Source: JBMHDW01 sp049889175 (GTDB taxonomy: Bacteria > Pseudomonadota > Gammaproteobacteria > Comchoanobacterales > Comchoanobacteraceae). From it: a stretch of 64,000 nt of DNA. The first letter of the stretch is position 1, and every line of letters starts with the position of its first letter. Under the pieces are notes generated by a model that was given only the letters and a program-made list of their open reading frames with translations, did no database searches and had not been told where the DNA came from. The stretch covers positions 152,335 through 216,334 of the forward strand of contig JBMHDW010000011.1 of NCBI GenBank assembly GCA_049889175.1, read 5' to 3'. This document shows positions 17,728-25,380 of the stretch, piece after piece. The translations under genes and the position numbers were made by a program.

Positions 17728-18420
17728 TTAGATAATAGTGTTGGTATGTCTTTTGAGGGTAAAGCTTAAAGTGTCATTGACTAATTGTATGCAAACCGGC
17801 TCGCCAATAATGTGTTCAGGAAAGTGTTCTGTCAATTGATAAACACCGTTTATCGATACCAGCTCAGCCTGAAAGCATTGGCAGGTGATAACAGCATTAG
17901 GGTTATTAATCCCTGCAATAACTTTGCCAGCTAGTGTGCCATGTATATGGGCACTGTTGGTTGAAATGATTTCTGCGGTTGGGCTTAGATTGCCCATAAC
18001 AATAACATCTTTGTTTTCTGTGCTAATTTGTTGGCCTGATCGAATATTTTGCTTGATGATTAGTGGTTTATTTTCTTTTGTTTTCGTGGGTTTCTGTGGT
18101 TTGCTGTTGTTATTTGCAGTGAGCGTTGGAATGCCTAGTTGGTGTGCTGCTTGACTTGATTGAACAGTGCTGTTTCGAATCCCAATAAGGTATATCTGTA
18201 GGGACCACAATGTATCCTTAAGTGCTTCAAAAAAAGAGGCATCAATATCTGTTTGTATATTAATGAAATCAGCAACTAATGGTGTGTTTTGAAACATTCC
18301 AGGCGCTTTTTTGATTAAATTTTTGATCTCTTCCTTGATGGAATCTAAGTTTAAATTGTTGATAACTAAATAGGTCATTGCTTGCAGTGACCCTTTAAAT
18401 TCAATGCTTTTTTGTGTCAT
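17728..18420 (-). CDS. minC: Septum site-determining protein MinC
   Basis: FtsZ-polymerisation inhibitor localised by MinD. The N-terminal FtsZ-binding domain begins IEFKGSLQAMTYLVI. A Pro/Lys-rich linker around 100-115 leads to the C-terminal beta-helix, with IRSGQQI, VIVMGNLSPTAEI, HIHGTLAGKVIAGI and an ITCQCFQAELVSI strand typical of MinC. 230 aa. ATG 18420 follows AAGGAG, and a good sigma70 promoter lies just upstream. Confidence 0.95.
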   Translation of the reverse strand: MTQKSIEFKGSLQAMTYLVINNLNLDSIKEEIKNLIKKAPGMFQNTPLVADFINIQTDIDASFFEALKDTLWSLQIYLIGIRNSTVQSSQAAHQLGIPTLTANNNSKPQKPTKTKENKPLIIKQNIRSGQQISTENKDVIVMGNLSPTAEIISTNSAHIHGTLAGKVIAGINNPNAVITCQCFQAELVSINGVYQLTEHFPEHIIGEPVCIQLVNDTLSFTLKRHTNTII

Positions 18421-18443
18421 TATTCACTCCTTGTGTCGAAAAT

Positions 18444-18472
18444 AGCATAGGATTTTATTCTTTTAGCGTCAA
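18444..18472 (-). promoter_or_regulatory. Sigma70-like promoter for minCDE
   Basis: On the minus strand TTGACG (18472-18467), 17 bp spacer, TATGCT (18449-18444). Transcription would start near 18437, about 17 bases before the minC ATG, leaving room for its AAGGAG. It may also serve the leucine dehydrogenase and E1/E2 genes downstream. Confidence 0.65.
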
Positions 18473-18481
18473 GTTAAATCA

Positions 18482-18510
18482 TTGCTTTGTTCTTTGAATA
18501 ACGTTAGAGT
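18482..18510 (+). promoter_or_regulatory. Weak candidate promoter for folE
   Basis: TTGCTT (18482-18487), 17 bp, TAGAGT (18505-18510). The -10 ends only seven bases before the folE ATG, which has no Shine-Dalgarno; if real, the transcript would be leaderless. Confidence 0.3.
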
Positions 18511-18516
18511 GTTCTC

Positions 18517-19134
18517 ATGGAATTGACTGATATAAAAAAAAGCCAATGTTGTGAGTCTGTTGACACCAATGCGTTATCTGACGAGGGGCTAGGTGTCATA
18601 TCGTCTTCCTTTCGCCATATTTTAAATGTTTGCTATCCGCACGAGCACCACTGTTCGCTTCTAAAAACGCCAGAGCGTGCAGCAAAGGCGCTTGTTGAGC
18701 TTGTTTCTGGTTACCATATGGATTTGAATGAAGTGATTAACGGTGCGATTTATCCAGTGAGTACCAATGACTGGGTGATGTTAAAGGATATCCAGTTTTC
18801 GTCATTGTGCGAGCATCATATGCTGCCTTTTTTTGGTACGATTGATGTCGGTTATTTGCCGAATAAACAAGTAATTGGGTTGTCTAAGATTCCGAGAATC
18901 GTTGAGGTTTTTTCACGAAGATTGCAATTGCAAGAGCGTTTGGGTCTCGAGATTGCCAATGCGCTTTATTGTTCTGTAAGCGCTCAGCATGTTAGGGTTA
19001 TTATTAGAGCTCAGCATAGCTGTATGATGATACGCGGTATCAATAAACAGGGTGCATCGATGGTGACTCAATCTGTAAAAGGTCGATCATTAACACAAGA
19101 AGAGCACTTATGTTACCGTGACCTTTTGATCTAG
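18517..19134 (+). CDS. folE: GTP cyclohydrolase I
   Basis: Converts GTP to 7,8-dihydroneopterin triphosphate, the first step of folate and pterin synthesis. Zinc ligands are in LCEHHMLPFFG (Cys and His) and AQHSCMMIRG (Cys). VIGLSKIPRIVEVFSRRLQLQERLG is the core family signature. 205 aa. Divergent from minC. The start ATG 18517 lacks an obvious ribosome-binding site. Confidence 0.95.
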   Translation: MELTDIKKSQCCESVDTNALSDEGLGVISSSFRHILNVCYPHEHHCSLLKTPERAAKALVELVSGYHMDLNEVINGAIYPVSTNDWVMLKDIQFSSLCEHHMLPFFGTIDVGYLPNKQVIGLSKIPRIVEVFSRRLQLQERLGLEIANALYCSVSAQHVRVIIRAQHSCMMIRGINKQGASMVTQSVKGRSLTQEEHLCYRDLLI

Positions 19135-19188
19135 TATATTCAGTGAATCAATCTAATTCCTCTCTAATTTCTCATGGCAAAATAAGTT

Positions 19189-19238
19189 AATCATTACTTT
19201 GAAATATTGAAAGGGTTCTATGTTTTTAAGTAATGATT
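19189..19238. repeat. 11-bp inverted repeat downstream of folE
   Basis: AATCATTACTT (19189-19199) and its perfect complement AAGTAATGATT (19228-19238), separated by 28 bases. No T-tract follows on either strand, so not a standard terminator; an operator or mRNA-processing structure is possible. Confidence 0.5.
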
Positions 19239-19254
19239 TAAATGGGTCTTATTT

Positions 19255-19434
19255 TCATGATGCAATATGATGGTTGTTGGTCGTTATCATATAAGTTTGA
19301 TTCTGGTGGTCTGATACTTTATGTCTCTGATCATGTTTACTGCTGTGGAATACTAAGATGGCAATGATAAACACAATAATTGCTGTTAGCATAAGTATCA
19401 GTATCGCAAGTTTTTTCTTTTCATTCTGTCTCAT
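19255..19434 (-). CDS. Small single-span membrane protein (59 aa), unknown
   Basis: Short reading frame in the 427-bp gap between folE and the barrel gene. ATG 19434 is preceded by AGAGAG nine bases upstream. The product starts MRQNEKKK, has one strongly hydrophobic helix (about 9-29, LAILILMLTAIIVFIIAILVF in two parts) and a His/Asn-rich hydrophilic tail ending NHHIAS. The Lys-rich start followed by a helix predicts an N-in single-span protein; no lipobox or cleavage site is evident. The rest of the gap shows only the inverted repeat and AT-rich sequence upstream of the barrel gene. Family not recognised. Confidence 0.55.
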   Translation of the reverse strand: MRQNEKKKLAILILMLTAIIVFIIAILVFHSSKHDQRHKVSDHQNQTYMITTNNHHIAS

Positions 19435-19561
19435 TATTTATCTCTCTGTTTATATTGATTAATTTATAGTATAAATTCGTATTTTTGACATGTTTTTTTT
19501 AAAATCAGTTAAATGATACAGATTTTGTGTTAAGGTAATATACGATATTGAGGGGGTTGAG

Positions 19562-20671
19562 ATGTTGGTGTTACGCAGTCTATTAATAAGCTATTGTTTA
19601 TTGTTCATGGTGCATGGTTATGCAGATGATTGGGATGAGGTGTTGGCCAGCGAGCCTGAAGAGTTGATGGTTTTGAATCGTTCTTTTGAAGGGACTTTAA
19701 CTAATTATGAGCCATCAATTGCGAAGGGGCGTTCATTCAGCGATGATGTTGCTAATCATCAAAAAGGTGTTGATAACCTTGATACCAGTTTTAATTTTAA
19801 AGGCGCTTTTTCATCGGCCGATGGTGTTGAGGGTACGACTGGTTCATGGCGTTTTATGGCCATAAATGCTGCTGTTTCTTCAAATTTAACTCACTCATTA
19901 TCAACAAAAGTCGGCTTAGGCATTCATCATGGGGCTGTAATTAATGCGTTTACTCATGTTTATGATGATTTGCAAACTTCTTACAGAGGGGATTTTGGGT
20001 TGTCATTTGATCGTGGTTTGTATTCCTTGTTTGCAGAGGCTGGGTATGGCCAAACGTGTACACATTTGTTTGGGCATGATGTGTTTAAGTGCTTATCTCT
20101 GGCTCGCTATATCAGTGGTTCTGGAGATGTTGCTACAGCTCTAATGGGTTTTTCAGCCGGCCCTTTATCAATTGGTTTAGGAGGTGAGCAGTTAGAAGAA
20201 TCGGGTGATATGAAGGGGTTGATTTATGTTGATTTGGATTTTGCCTTACTGCATGCTCGTCTTTCATGGTTATCAGATTATCATCAATTAATACAGGGGT
20301 ATAGATCTACCGCGATCACTAATCTTAATCACACAGATGCTGTGCTGTTGGCTTTAAGTAGTCGCTATATTGTAGACGTTGATTTGTTTGGATTATATAC
20401 ATTAGAGCCCATGCTAACATCGTCTAATGATCATCTTGGTATTTACGGAGGATCTGTGGGTATTTCTCTTGGTGGTTATGCAGTTGGTGTATCTGCGTCA
20501 TCAGTTGTTCATGGTTCGCTGGTATCGATGACGACTGATTACGAGTTACGTGGTCATGTGGGATATACGATTACTAGGGGTCTTACATTGAGTGCGGAGA
20601 TTGTGCAAGCACATGATGTTAATGGTGGCCAAAAAGATTATGCTTTGGCAATATTGGGTATTGATTTTTGA
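19562..20671 (+). CDS. Predicted outer-membrane beta-barrel protein, unknown
   Basis: 369 aa. The signal peptide covers about residues 1-22 (cleavage likely after VHGYA). An acidic N-terminal stretch (DDWDEVLASEPEEL) precedes a run of alternating hydrophobic/polar strands rich in Gly, Ser and Tyr (for example LSTKVGLGIHHGAVINAF, GGSVGISLGGYAVGVSASS). It ends in Phe after hydrophobic residues (ALAILGIDF), the usual C-terminal barrel signal. A GAGGGGG precedes ATG 19562. The family was not recognised; two Cys near 165-180 could form a disulfide. Probably a surface or transport protein. Confidence 0.7.
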   Translation: MLVLRSLLISYCLLFMVHGYADDWDEVLASEPEELMVLNRSFEGTLTNYEPSIAKGRSFSDDVANHQKGVDNLDTSFNFKGAFSSADGVEGTTGSWRFMAINAAVSSNLTHSLSTKVGLGIHHGAVINAFTHVYDDLQTSYRGDFGLSFDRGLYSLFAEAGYGQTCTHLFGHDVFKCLSLARYISGSGDVATALMGFSAGPLSIGLGGEQLEESGDMKGLIYVDLDFALLHARLSWLSDYHQLIQGYRSTAITNLNHTDAVLLALSSRYIVDVDLFGLYTLEPMLTSSNDHLGIYGGSVGISLGGYAVGVSASSVVHGSLVSMTTDYELRGHVGYTITRGLTLSAEIVQAHDVNGGQKDYALAILGIDF

Positions 20672-20762
20672 TTTCAGAATAGTCAATACCGTTTTTTGTG
20701 ATTAGCGTTGACTTGTGAGCTTTTATCTTATAAGGTAACTGTAAAGTCGCACATTGCAACAC

Positions 20763-20849
20763 GGAGAGGTGGCTGAGTGGTCGAAAGCAGCGGTCTTGAA
20801 AACCGCCGAGGGGGAAACTCCTCCCAGGGTTCGAATCCCTGTCTCTCCG
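20763..20849 (+). tRNA. tRNA-Ser(UGA)
   Basis: 87-nt tRNA. Acceptor GGAGAGG pairs with TCTCTCC. The anticodon loop CTTGAAA gives anticodon UGA, with a long variable arm as in class II tRNAs, and the T arm is CAGGG-TTCGAAT-CCCTG. Discriminator G; CCA is not encoded. uvrY starts 13 bp downstream. A TTGACT (20708-20713) upstream may be part of its promoter, but no well-spaced -10 follows. Confidence 0.95.
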
Positions 20850-20862
20850 AAAAAGGAAGCTC

Positions 20863-21513
20863 ATGATAAGTGTATTGGTCATCGATGATCTGTGTTTAAT
20901 TCGCACAGGGATAAAAAAACTGCTCTCAGACGTCAGCGGTATCAAGGTTGTTGGTGAAGGTGATAGCGGCGAAGAAGCTGTCAAATTGAGTCGTGAATTA
21001 CAGCCTGATGTAGTGCTTATGGATATCAAAATGCCTGGTATCGGTGGGTTGGAAGCAACGCGGAAAATCATGAGGGTTTGTCCCGATACAAAAGTGCTGG
21101 GTGTAACAGTGTGTGAGGATGACTTATTTGTATCAAGGTTGCTCAAGTGTGGAGCCTATGGATTTTTGACAAAAGGTGCTTCTCTACAGGAGATGGTCCG
21201 GGCTATTAAAACAGTTTTTTCAGGACAGCGTTATCTTAGCCCAGAGATAGCTAATCAGCTGGCTCTCAAACATGTTAATGATGATGGGCAGGCACCGTTT
21301 GAAATGCTTTCAGAGCGAGAGCTTCAAGTGTGTTTAATGATTATTCATGGGCACAAAGTTCAAGATGTCGCAGAAAAACTTCACTTAAGCCCCAAAACGG
21401 TTAACAGTTACCGTTACCGTATTTTTGATAAGTTAAGTATCAAAAATGATGTTGAGCTGACACATATGGCCATTAAGCATGGTTTGTTAGAAGATGTCTG
21501 GCAAGGAGTCTAA
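20863..21513 (+). CDS. uvrY: Response regulator UvrY/GacA/LetA family
   Basis: Two-component regulator, receiver plus LuxR-type HTH. The acidic pocket is D8/D9 (VIDD) and the phosphoacceptor D54 (LMDIKMPG), with the conserved Lys in FLTKGAS. The C-terminal HTH reads LSERELQVCLMIIHG...VAEKLHLSPKTVNSYRYRIFDKL. The usual VDDH start here reads VIDDL. Relatives (GacA, UvrY, LetA) activate small RNAs that titrate CsrA; in Legionella this switches the transmissive phase. The uvrY-uvrC-pgsA order supports orthology. AAGGAAG precedes the ATG; 20-bp overlap with uvrC. Confidence 0.93.
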   Translation: MISVLVIDDLCLIRTGIKKLLSDVSGIKVVGEGDSGEEAVKLSRELQPDVVLMDIKMPGIGGLEATRKIMRVCPDTKVLGVTVCEDDLFVSRLLKCGAYGFLTKGASLQEMVRAIKTVFSGQRYLSPEIANQLALKHVNDDGQAPFEMLSERELQVCLMIIHGHKVQDVAEKLHLSPKTVNSYRYRIFDKLSIKNDVELTHMAIKHGLLEDVWQGV

Positions 21514-23302
21514 GCACTATCGTGCGGATCAATTTAAGCGTTACGCTTTACCTAAAAAGCCAGGAGTGTATTTAATTTATGATGCCGATAATGTTATTAT
21601 TTATGTCGGTAAATCATCTTCTTTGGCCAACCGCTTAGCGGATTATTTTTCTGGCGCAACCATTCAGGACCCTAAAACCATCCAAATGGTCTCTCAGGCT
21701 GAATCATTTCGTATCATTAAAACATTTACCGTTAAAGAAGCCCTTATTTTAGAGCATAATCTTATAAAAAAACATATGCCTAAGTATAATATTTTGCTTA
21801 AAGACGATAAACGTTACCCTTATTTATGGCTTGATACAGATCATCCATTTCCAAAATTAATTTTGGTACGCGGTCAAAAGCGTAAAAAAGGTCGTTATTT
21901 TGGTCCTTATCCAAATAGCTTGGCGGCTCGCAAAAGTTTAAAGTTTATACAGTCTTACTTTAAACTTCGTAATTGTCACGAGGCTTTCTATCGATTAAGA
22001 TCTAGGCCATGTTTGCAGCATCAAATTGAGCTTTGTCATGCTCCATGTGTGCAAATGATTTCGCAAGAAGACTATGCTGAATCTGTAAAAGAAGCAAGAA
22101 TGTTTTTAGAGGGTAAAACCCAAGGGCTTATTGATCTCTTGCAGCAAAAAATGCATCATGCTGCAGCAGATGAGGCTTATGAAAAAGCTGCTCAATATCG
22201 TGATGCGCTTGGTGATTTGCATGAGACAATGAATGCGCAAATGGTAGAGTTTTCAGATCAAGATCTTGATGTCATAGTGGGTGTGACACAAGGTAGCTAC
22301 AGAGGTGTAGAAACGATACAAATTAGAAATGGTCAAGTGGTTGATAATATTGGTGTTGATCTTTCTGATGTCGTGGTTAGTTCCTGGGATGATTTCTGGT
22401 TAACGTGGCTCATGCGCTTCGATGTTCATACACAAGGCCACAAAAAGCGACGAGTATTATTACATCCCATTACCCAATCCACAGATTATTTCGAGCAAAG
22501 TATATCAGATCTAACATGTATTAAGCCAACTAGGACTATTCATCAAAAATGGATTGAAATGGCTCTGTTAAACGCAAAAGAACGAATGAAAACACTGGTG
22601 TCAGAAGTCTTAACTCAAGTTAAATTGATGCCAGATGGTGATGAGCGTGATATCAACACTTGTGTTTGTTTGGATATATCTCATTGGCAGGGAAGTGCAG
22701 CTAAGGCATCATTGGTTTGGGTGACCGGTGGAAAGCCAGAAAAAAGATTCTACCGACAGTATAATATGAGTGATCAAGTTGCAGGTGATGATTATGCTTC
22801 GATGAAAGAGGCGGTAGAAAAAACACTTAAGCTAATGCAGGAACATCGGCTTCCTGTACCTGATGTTTGGGTTATCGATGGAGGAGTTGGTCAGCTTAAG
22901 GTTGCCTCAGCCTTGATAACAGATGTTATCGATCACCCGTGGATTATCTCTATTGCTAAGGGGCCTTCGCGAAAAGCAGCTGATGAGATCTATTGGTTCT
23001 GGTATGAAAGTAGTGCTGTATCTATTCAGCCACCTACTGCTTTCAAGCACTTAATTCAAGTAGCCAGAGATGAATCACATCGATTTGCTATTCAGAAGCA
23101 CCGCAATGCTTTTGCGAAACAGCCTTTACAATCTATTTTGCTGAATATAGAAGGGCTAGGCCAAACTTTGTCATCACGACTGCTTCATTATTTTGGTGGA
23201 TTACGTGGTATAAAAGAAGCTCATGTTAAAGATTTGACGCAAGTTAAAGGGGTTTCAAAAGGATTGGCTGAAAAAATTTATCAATATTTTCATTATGAAT
23301 AG
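21494..23302 (+). CDS. uvrC: Excinuclease ABC subunit C
   Basis: Dual-incision nuclease of nucleotide excision repair. The N-terminal GIY-YIG domain is PGVYLIYDADNVIIYVGKS. A cysteine-rich segment, RSRPCLQHQIELCHAPC, holds the Fe-S-type cysteines. Then come the UVR motif (YEKAAQYRDAL), the RNase H-like nuclease (CLDISHWQG, VIDGGVGQLKVA) and a C-terminal helix-hairpin-helix (IEGLGQTLSSRLLHYFGGL). 602 aa (E. coli 610). Begins 20 bp before the uvrY stop. Confidence 0.97.
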   Translation: MSGKESKHYRADQFKRYALPKKPGVYLIYDADNVIIYVGKSSSLANRLADYFSGATIQDPKTIQMVSQAESFRIIKTFTVKEALILEHNLIKKHMPKYNILLKDDKRYPYLWLDTDHPFPKLILVRGQKRKKGRYFGPYPNSLAARKSLKFIQSYFKLRNCHEAFYRLRSRPCLQHQIELCHAPCVQMISQEDYAESVKEARMFLEGKTQGLIDLLQQKMHHAAADEAYEKAAQYRDALGDLHETMNAQMVEFSDQDLDVIVGVTQGSYRGVETIQIRNGQVVDNIGVDLSDVVVSSWDDFWLTWLMRFDVHTQGHKKRRVLLHPITQSTDYFEQSISDLTCIKPTRTIHQKWIEMALLNAKERMKTLVSEVLTQVKLMPDGDERDINTCVCLDISHWQGSAAKASLVWVTGGKPEKRFYRQYNMSDQVAGDDYASMKEAVEKTLKLMQEHRLPVPDVWVIDGGVGQLKVASALITDVIDHPWIISIAKGPSRKAADEIYWFWYESSAVSIQPPTAFKHLIQVARDESHRFAIQKHRNAFAKQPLQSILLNIEGLGQTLSSRLLHYFGGLRGIKEAHVKDLTQVKGVSKGLAEKIYQYFHYE

Positions 23303-23337
23303 TTGTTAAGCAGGGAACAATGTTGTAGAATTTGAAT

Positions 23338-23877
23338 ATGATGAATTATGCAAATCTTGTAACAGTTTTAAGATTAATTTTGGCACCTATATGTGTTGCC
23401 TTAATGGTTCTTGGGTACTCAATTCAGGCTACAATTGTTTTTGTGATTGCTGCAATGACTGACGGTCTTGATGGTTACATTGCAAGAGAATTTAAGCAAG
23501 CGACTGAGCTAGGAAAAAAACTCGATCCAATAGCAGATAAGGTATTGGTATTAAGTGCGAGTATTACTTTGCTATTGTTATCCTATTCATTAGAACTAGG
23601 TGTCATCATGTTGCTTCTCTTTGTTCGGGAGCTGCTGGTTACTTATTTAAGAGTTCGTTTTCCGTCATTACCAGGTTTAGCTGTTAGTATGATAGCGAAG
23701 TGGAAAACAGTGCTTCAAATGACGGGGATTAGCGTTTTAATTGTTTCTTTAGACTATCCTTTTTATACTTCCTTTGGTTTGCTTGTTATGAACATATCGC
23801 TGGTCTTATCATGGTGGTCATTTCGTAATTATGTTAAAAATATCAGAGAGCACTTGACAATTTCTGCCACTTCGTAA
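23338..23877 (+). CDS. pgsA: CDP-diacylglycerol--glycerol-3-phosphate 3-phosphatidyltransferase
   Basis: Inner-membrane enzyme making phosphatidylglycerol phosphate, the committed step to PG and cardiolipin. The CDP-alcohol phosphotransferase motif DG-x2-AR-x8-G-x3-D-x3-D is present as DGLDGYIAREFKQATELG then KKLDPIAD. Four to five TM helices. Start ambiguous: ATG 23338, ATG 23341 or TTG 23332, none with a clear Shine-Dalgarno. About 179 aa (E. coli 182). Third gene of the uvrY operon, 35 bp after uvrC. Confidence 0.94.
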   Translation: MMNYANLVTVLRLILAPICVALMVLGYSIQATIVFVIAAMTDGLDGYIAREFKQATELGKKLDPIADKVLVLSASITLLLLSYSLELGVIMLLLFVRELLVTYLRVRFPSLPGLAVSMIAKWKTVLQMTGISVLIVSLDYPFYTSFGLLVMNISLVLSWWSFRNYVKNIREHLTISATS

Positions 23878-23892
23878 TATTGTTATCTTAAC

Positions 23893-23968
23893 GCGAGAAT
23901 AGCTCAGCTGGTAGAGCGCAACCTTGCCAAGGTTGAGGTCGCGGGTTCGAACCCCGTTTCTCGCTCCA
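23893..23968 (+). tRNA. tRNA-Gly(GCC)
   Basis: 76 nt including an encoded CCA end. Acceptor GCGAGAA pairs with TTCTCGC; anticodon stem CAACC/GGTTG with loop TTGCCAA gives GCC; T arm GCGGG-TTCGAAC-CCCGT. First of three clustered tRNAs. Confidence 0.97.
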
Positions 23969-23974
23969 GCTTTC

Positions 23975-24045
23975 GGCTCGGTGGCAGAGTGGTTATGCAG
24001 CGGCCTGCAAAGCCGTGAACACCGGTTCGATTCCGGTCCGAGCCT
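23975..24045 (+). tRNA. tRNA-Cys(GCA)
   Basis: 71 nt. Acceptor GGCTCGG with CCGAGCC; anticodon loop CTGCAAA gives GCA; discriminator T (U73), the known cysteine identity base. CCA not encoded. Six bases after tRNA-Gly. Confidence 0.96.
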
Positions 24046-24058
24046 GAATAGGTCGATT

Positions 24059-24143
24059 GCCCGGGTGGCGAAATTGGTAGACGCAAGGGACTTAAAATCC
24101 CTCGGAGGTTGACTCCGTGCCGGTTCGAGTCCGGCCCCGGGCA
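24059..24143 (+). tRNA. tRNA-Leu(UAA)
   Basis: 85 nt, class II with a long variable arm. Acceptor GCCCGGG with CCCGGGC; anticodon loop CTTAAAA gives UAA; T arm GCCGG-TTCGAGT-CCGGC; discriminator A. CCA not encoded. Confidence 0.96.
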
Positions 24144-24153
24144 CAAGGTATTT

Positions 24154-25380
24154 ATGTGGATTAATGGACAAATAGCTTGGCGTTACTTTTGGCGAACATC
24201 ACAAAGTGGATTTGTGACGTTAACGATTCGGTTTGCTATGATTGGTATACTGCTTGGTGTTGCAGTACTCATTGCCGTTTCTTCTATTATGAATGGCTTT
24301 GATTATGATGTTCGAACTCGATTGTTTGATGTGACACAACACATAACCATCGTCTCTAAAGACAAAAATGATCAAGGCTGGTTACAGGATCAAGTGCAAT
24401 TATCAGATATCGATCATGTGACCGAGGTTGGTCCCTTTATCCAAGGTCATGGTTTATTTTCTCAGGGCAATTATTACCACCCTTTGATTATAAAGGGTGT
24501 AATGCAGCATGCTGGCCAAGAGCCCTTTATTCACCAGTGGCTTGACCGTCCTAATGATCAAGATAAAAATATTAAAGCGTTAATTAATCAAGTGATGTTT
24601 GATCAGTTTGATTTAAAACTTCATGACAGCATCGTTATTTATCTACCAAGACATAAAACAAGTTTCTTCGGTATGACACCTCAACGCAAAAGCATTGTGG
24701 TTGATCAAGTTTTTGATAATACGCTTCCATTCCTTGACAAGCACTTTATTTATGTCTCCATGGATGATGCTCGTCAGTTGTTCCAGCTCAAGGGCATCAC
24801 AGGCATGAACATTATGATTGATGACCCGATGCGAGTTGAGGTGATTGCCAAAAAAATTGAAGATCAATTTGGTAGTCGATATAATGTTCAGCCCTGGACA
24901 GAGCGCTTTACAAGCCTTTTTGACTCACTTAAATTACAAAAGAACATGATGTTGCTGGTTTTCTCTCTTATTATTATGATTGCTAGTTTTAATTTAGTGT
25001 CGGGACTTGTCATGATTACCAACCAAAAAAGAATAGAGACTGCTGTACTCAGAACGATGGGCTGTACTCGAAGAAATATTTTCACGATTTATCTTTTACT
25101 AGGACTTTTTCTCGCAACCGTAGGTATTATCTTAGGCATTGGATTAGGCTTATTATTAAGTCATTATGCAACAGAAATAACTCAATGGATCGAATCATTG
25201 CTGGGTATTCAGGTGGTCACCGCTAGTGTCTTTATGATTGATTATTTACCGACACGTATTATTTGGAGTGACGTTGCTGTTATATCAGGTTTTGCTTGGC
25301 TTATTGCTTTGCTGTCAGTTCTATATCCAGCATGGTCAGCATCACGAATTGCACCTGCAGAGGTACTGAGATATGAATAA
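24154..25380 (+). CDS. lolC: Lipoprotein-releasing system permease LolC/LolE family
   Basis: Inner-membrane subunit of the LolCDE machine that extracts outer-membrane lipoproteins and passes them to LolA. One N-terminal TM helix (about 20-45, then SSIMNGFDYDVRTRLF), a large periplasmic domain (about 50-260), and three C-terminal TM helices with the FtsX/MacB-type VLRTMGCTRRNIFTIYLLLG segment. 408 aa. ATG 24154 has AAGG nine bases upstream; a longer frame from 24109 runs through tRNA-Leu and is rejected. Only one permease precedes lolD and no lolE follows, so a single LolF-type permease homodimer is possible. Confidence 0.9.
   Translation: MWINGQIAWRYFWRTSQSGFVTLTIRFAMIGILLGVAVLIAVSSIMNGFDYDVRTRLFDVTQHITIVSKDKNDQGWLQDQVQLSDIDHVTEVGPFIQGHGLFSQGNYYHPLIIKGVMQHAGQEPFIHQWLDRPNDQDKNIKALINQVMFDQFDLKLHDSIVIYLPRHKTSFFGMTPQRKSIVVDQVFDNTLPFLDKHFIYVSMDDARQLFQLKGITGMNIMIDDPMRVEVIAKKIEDQFGSRYNVQPWTERFTSLFDSLKLQKNMMLLVFSLIIMIASFNLVSGLVMITNQKRIETAVLRTMGCTRRNIFTIYLLLGLFLATVGIILGIGLGLLLSHYATEITQWIESLLGIQVVTASVFMIDYLPTRIIWSDVAVISGFAWLIALLSVLYPAWSASRIAPAEVLRYE

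Noticed and set aside
19189..19238. Inverted repeat as a folE terminator
   Set aside because: The loop is 28 bases and no T-tract follows on either strand.
20619..21146. Minus-strand 175-codon frame over tRNA-Ser and uvrY
   Set aside because: It overlaps a well-formed tRNA and the start of a clear response regulator.
23818..24171. Minus-strand open frames across the tRNA cluster
   Set aside because: They run through tRNA-Gly, tRNA-Cys and tRNA-Leu and overlap pgsA; the frames arise from GC-rich tRNA sequence.
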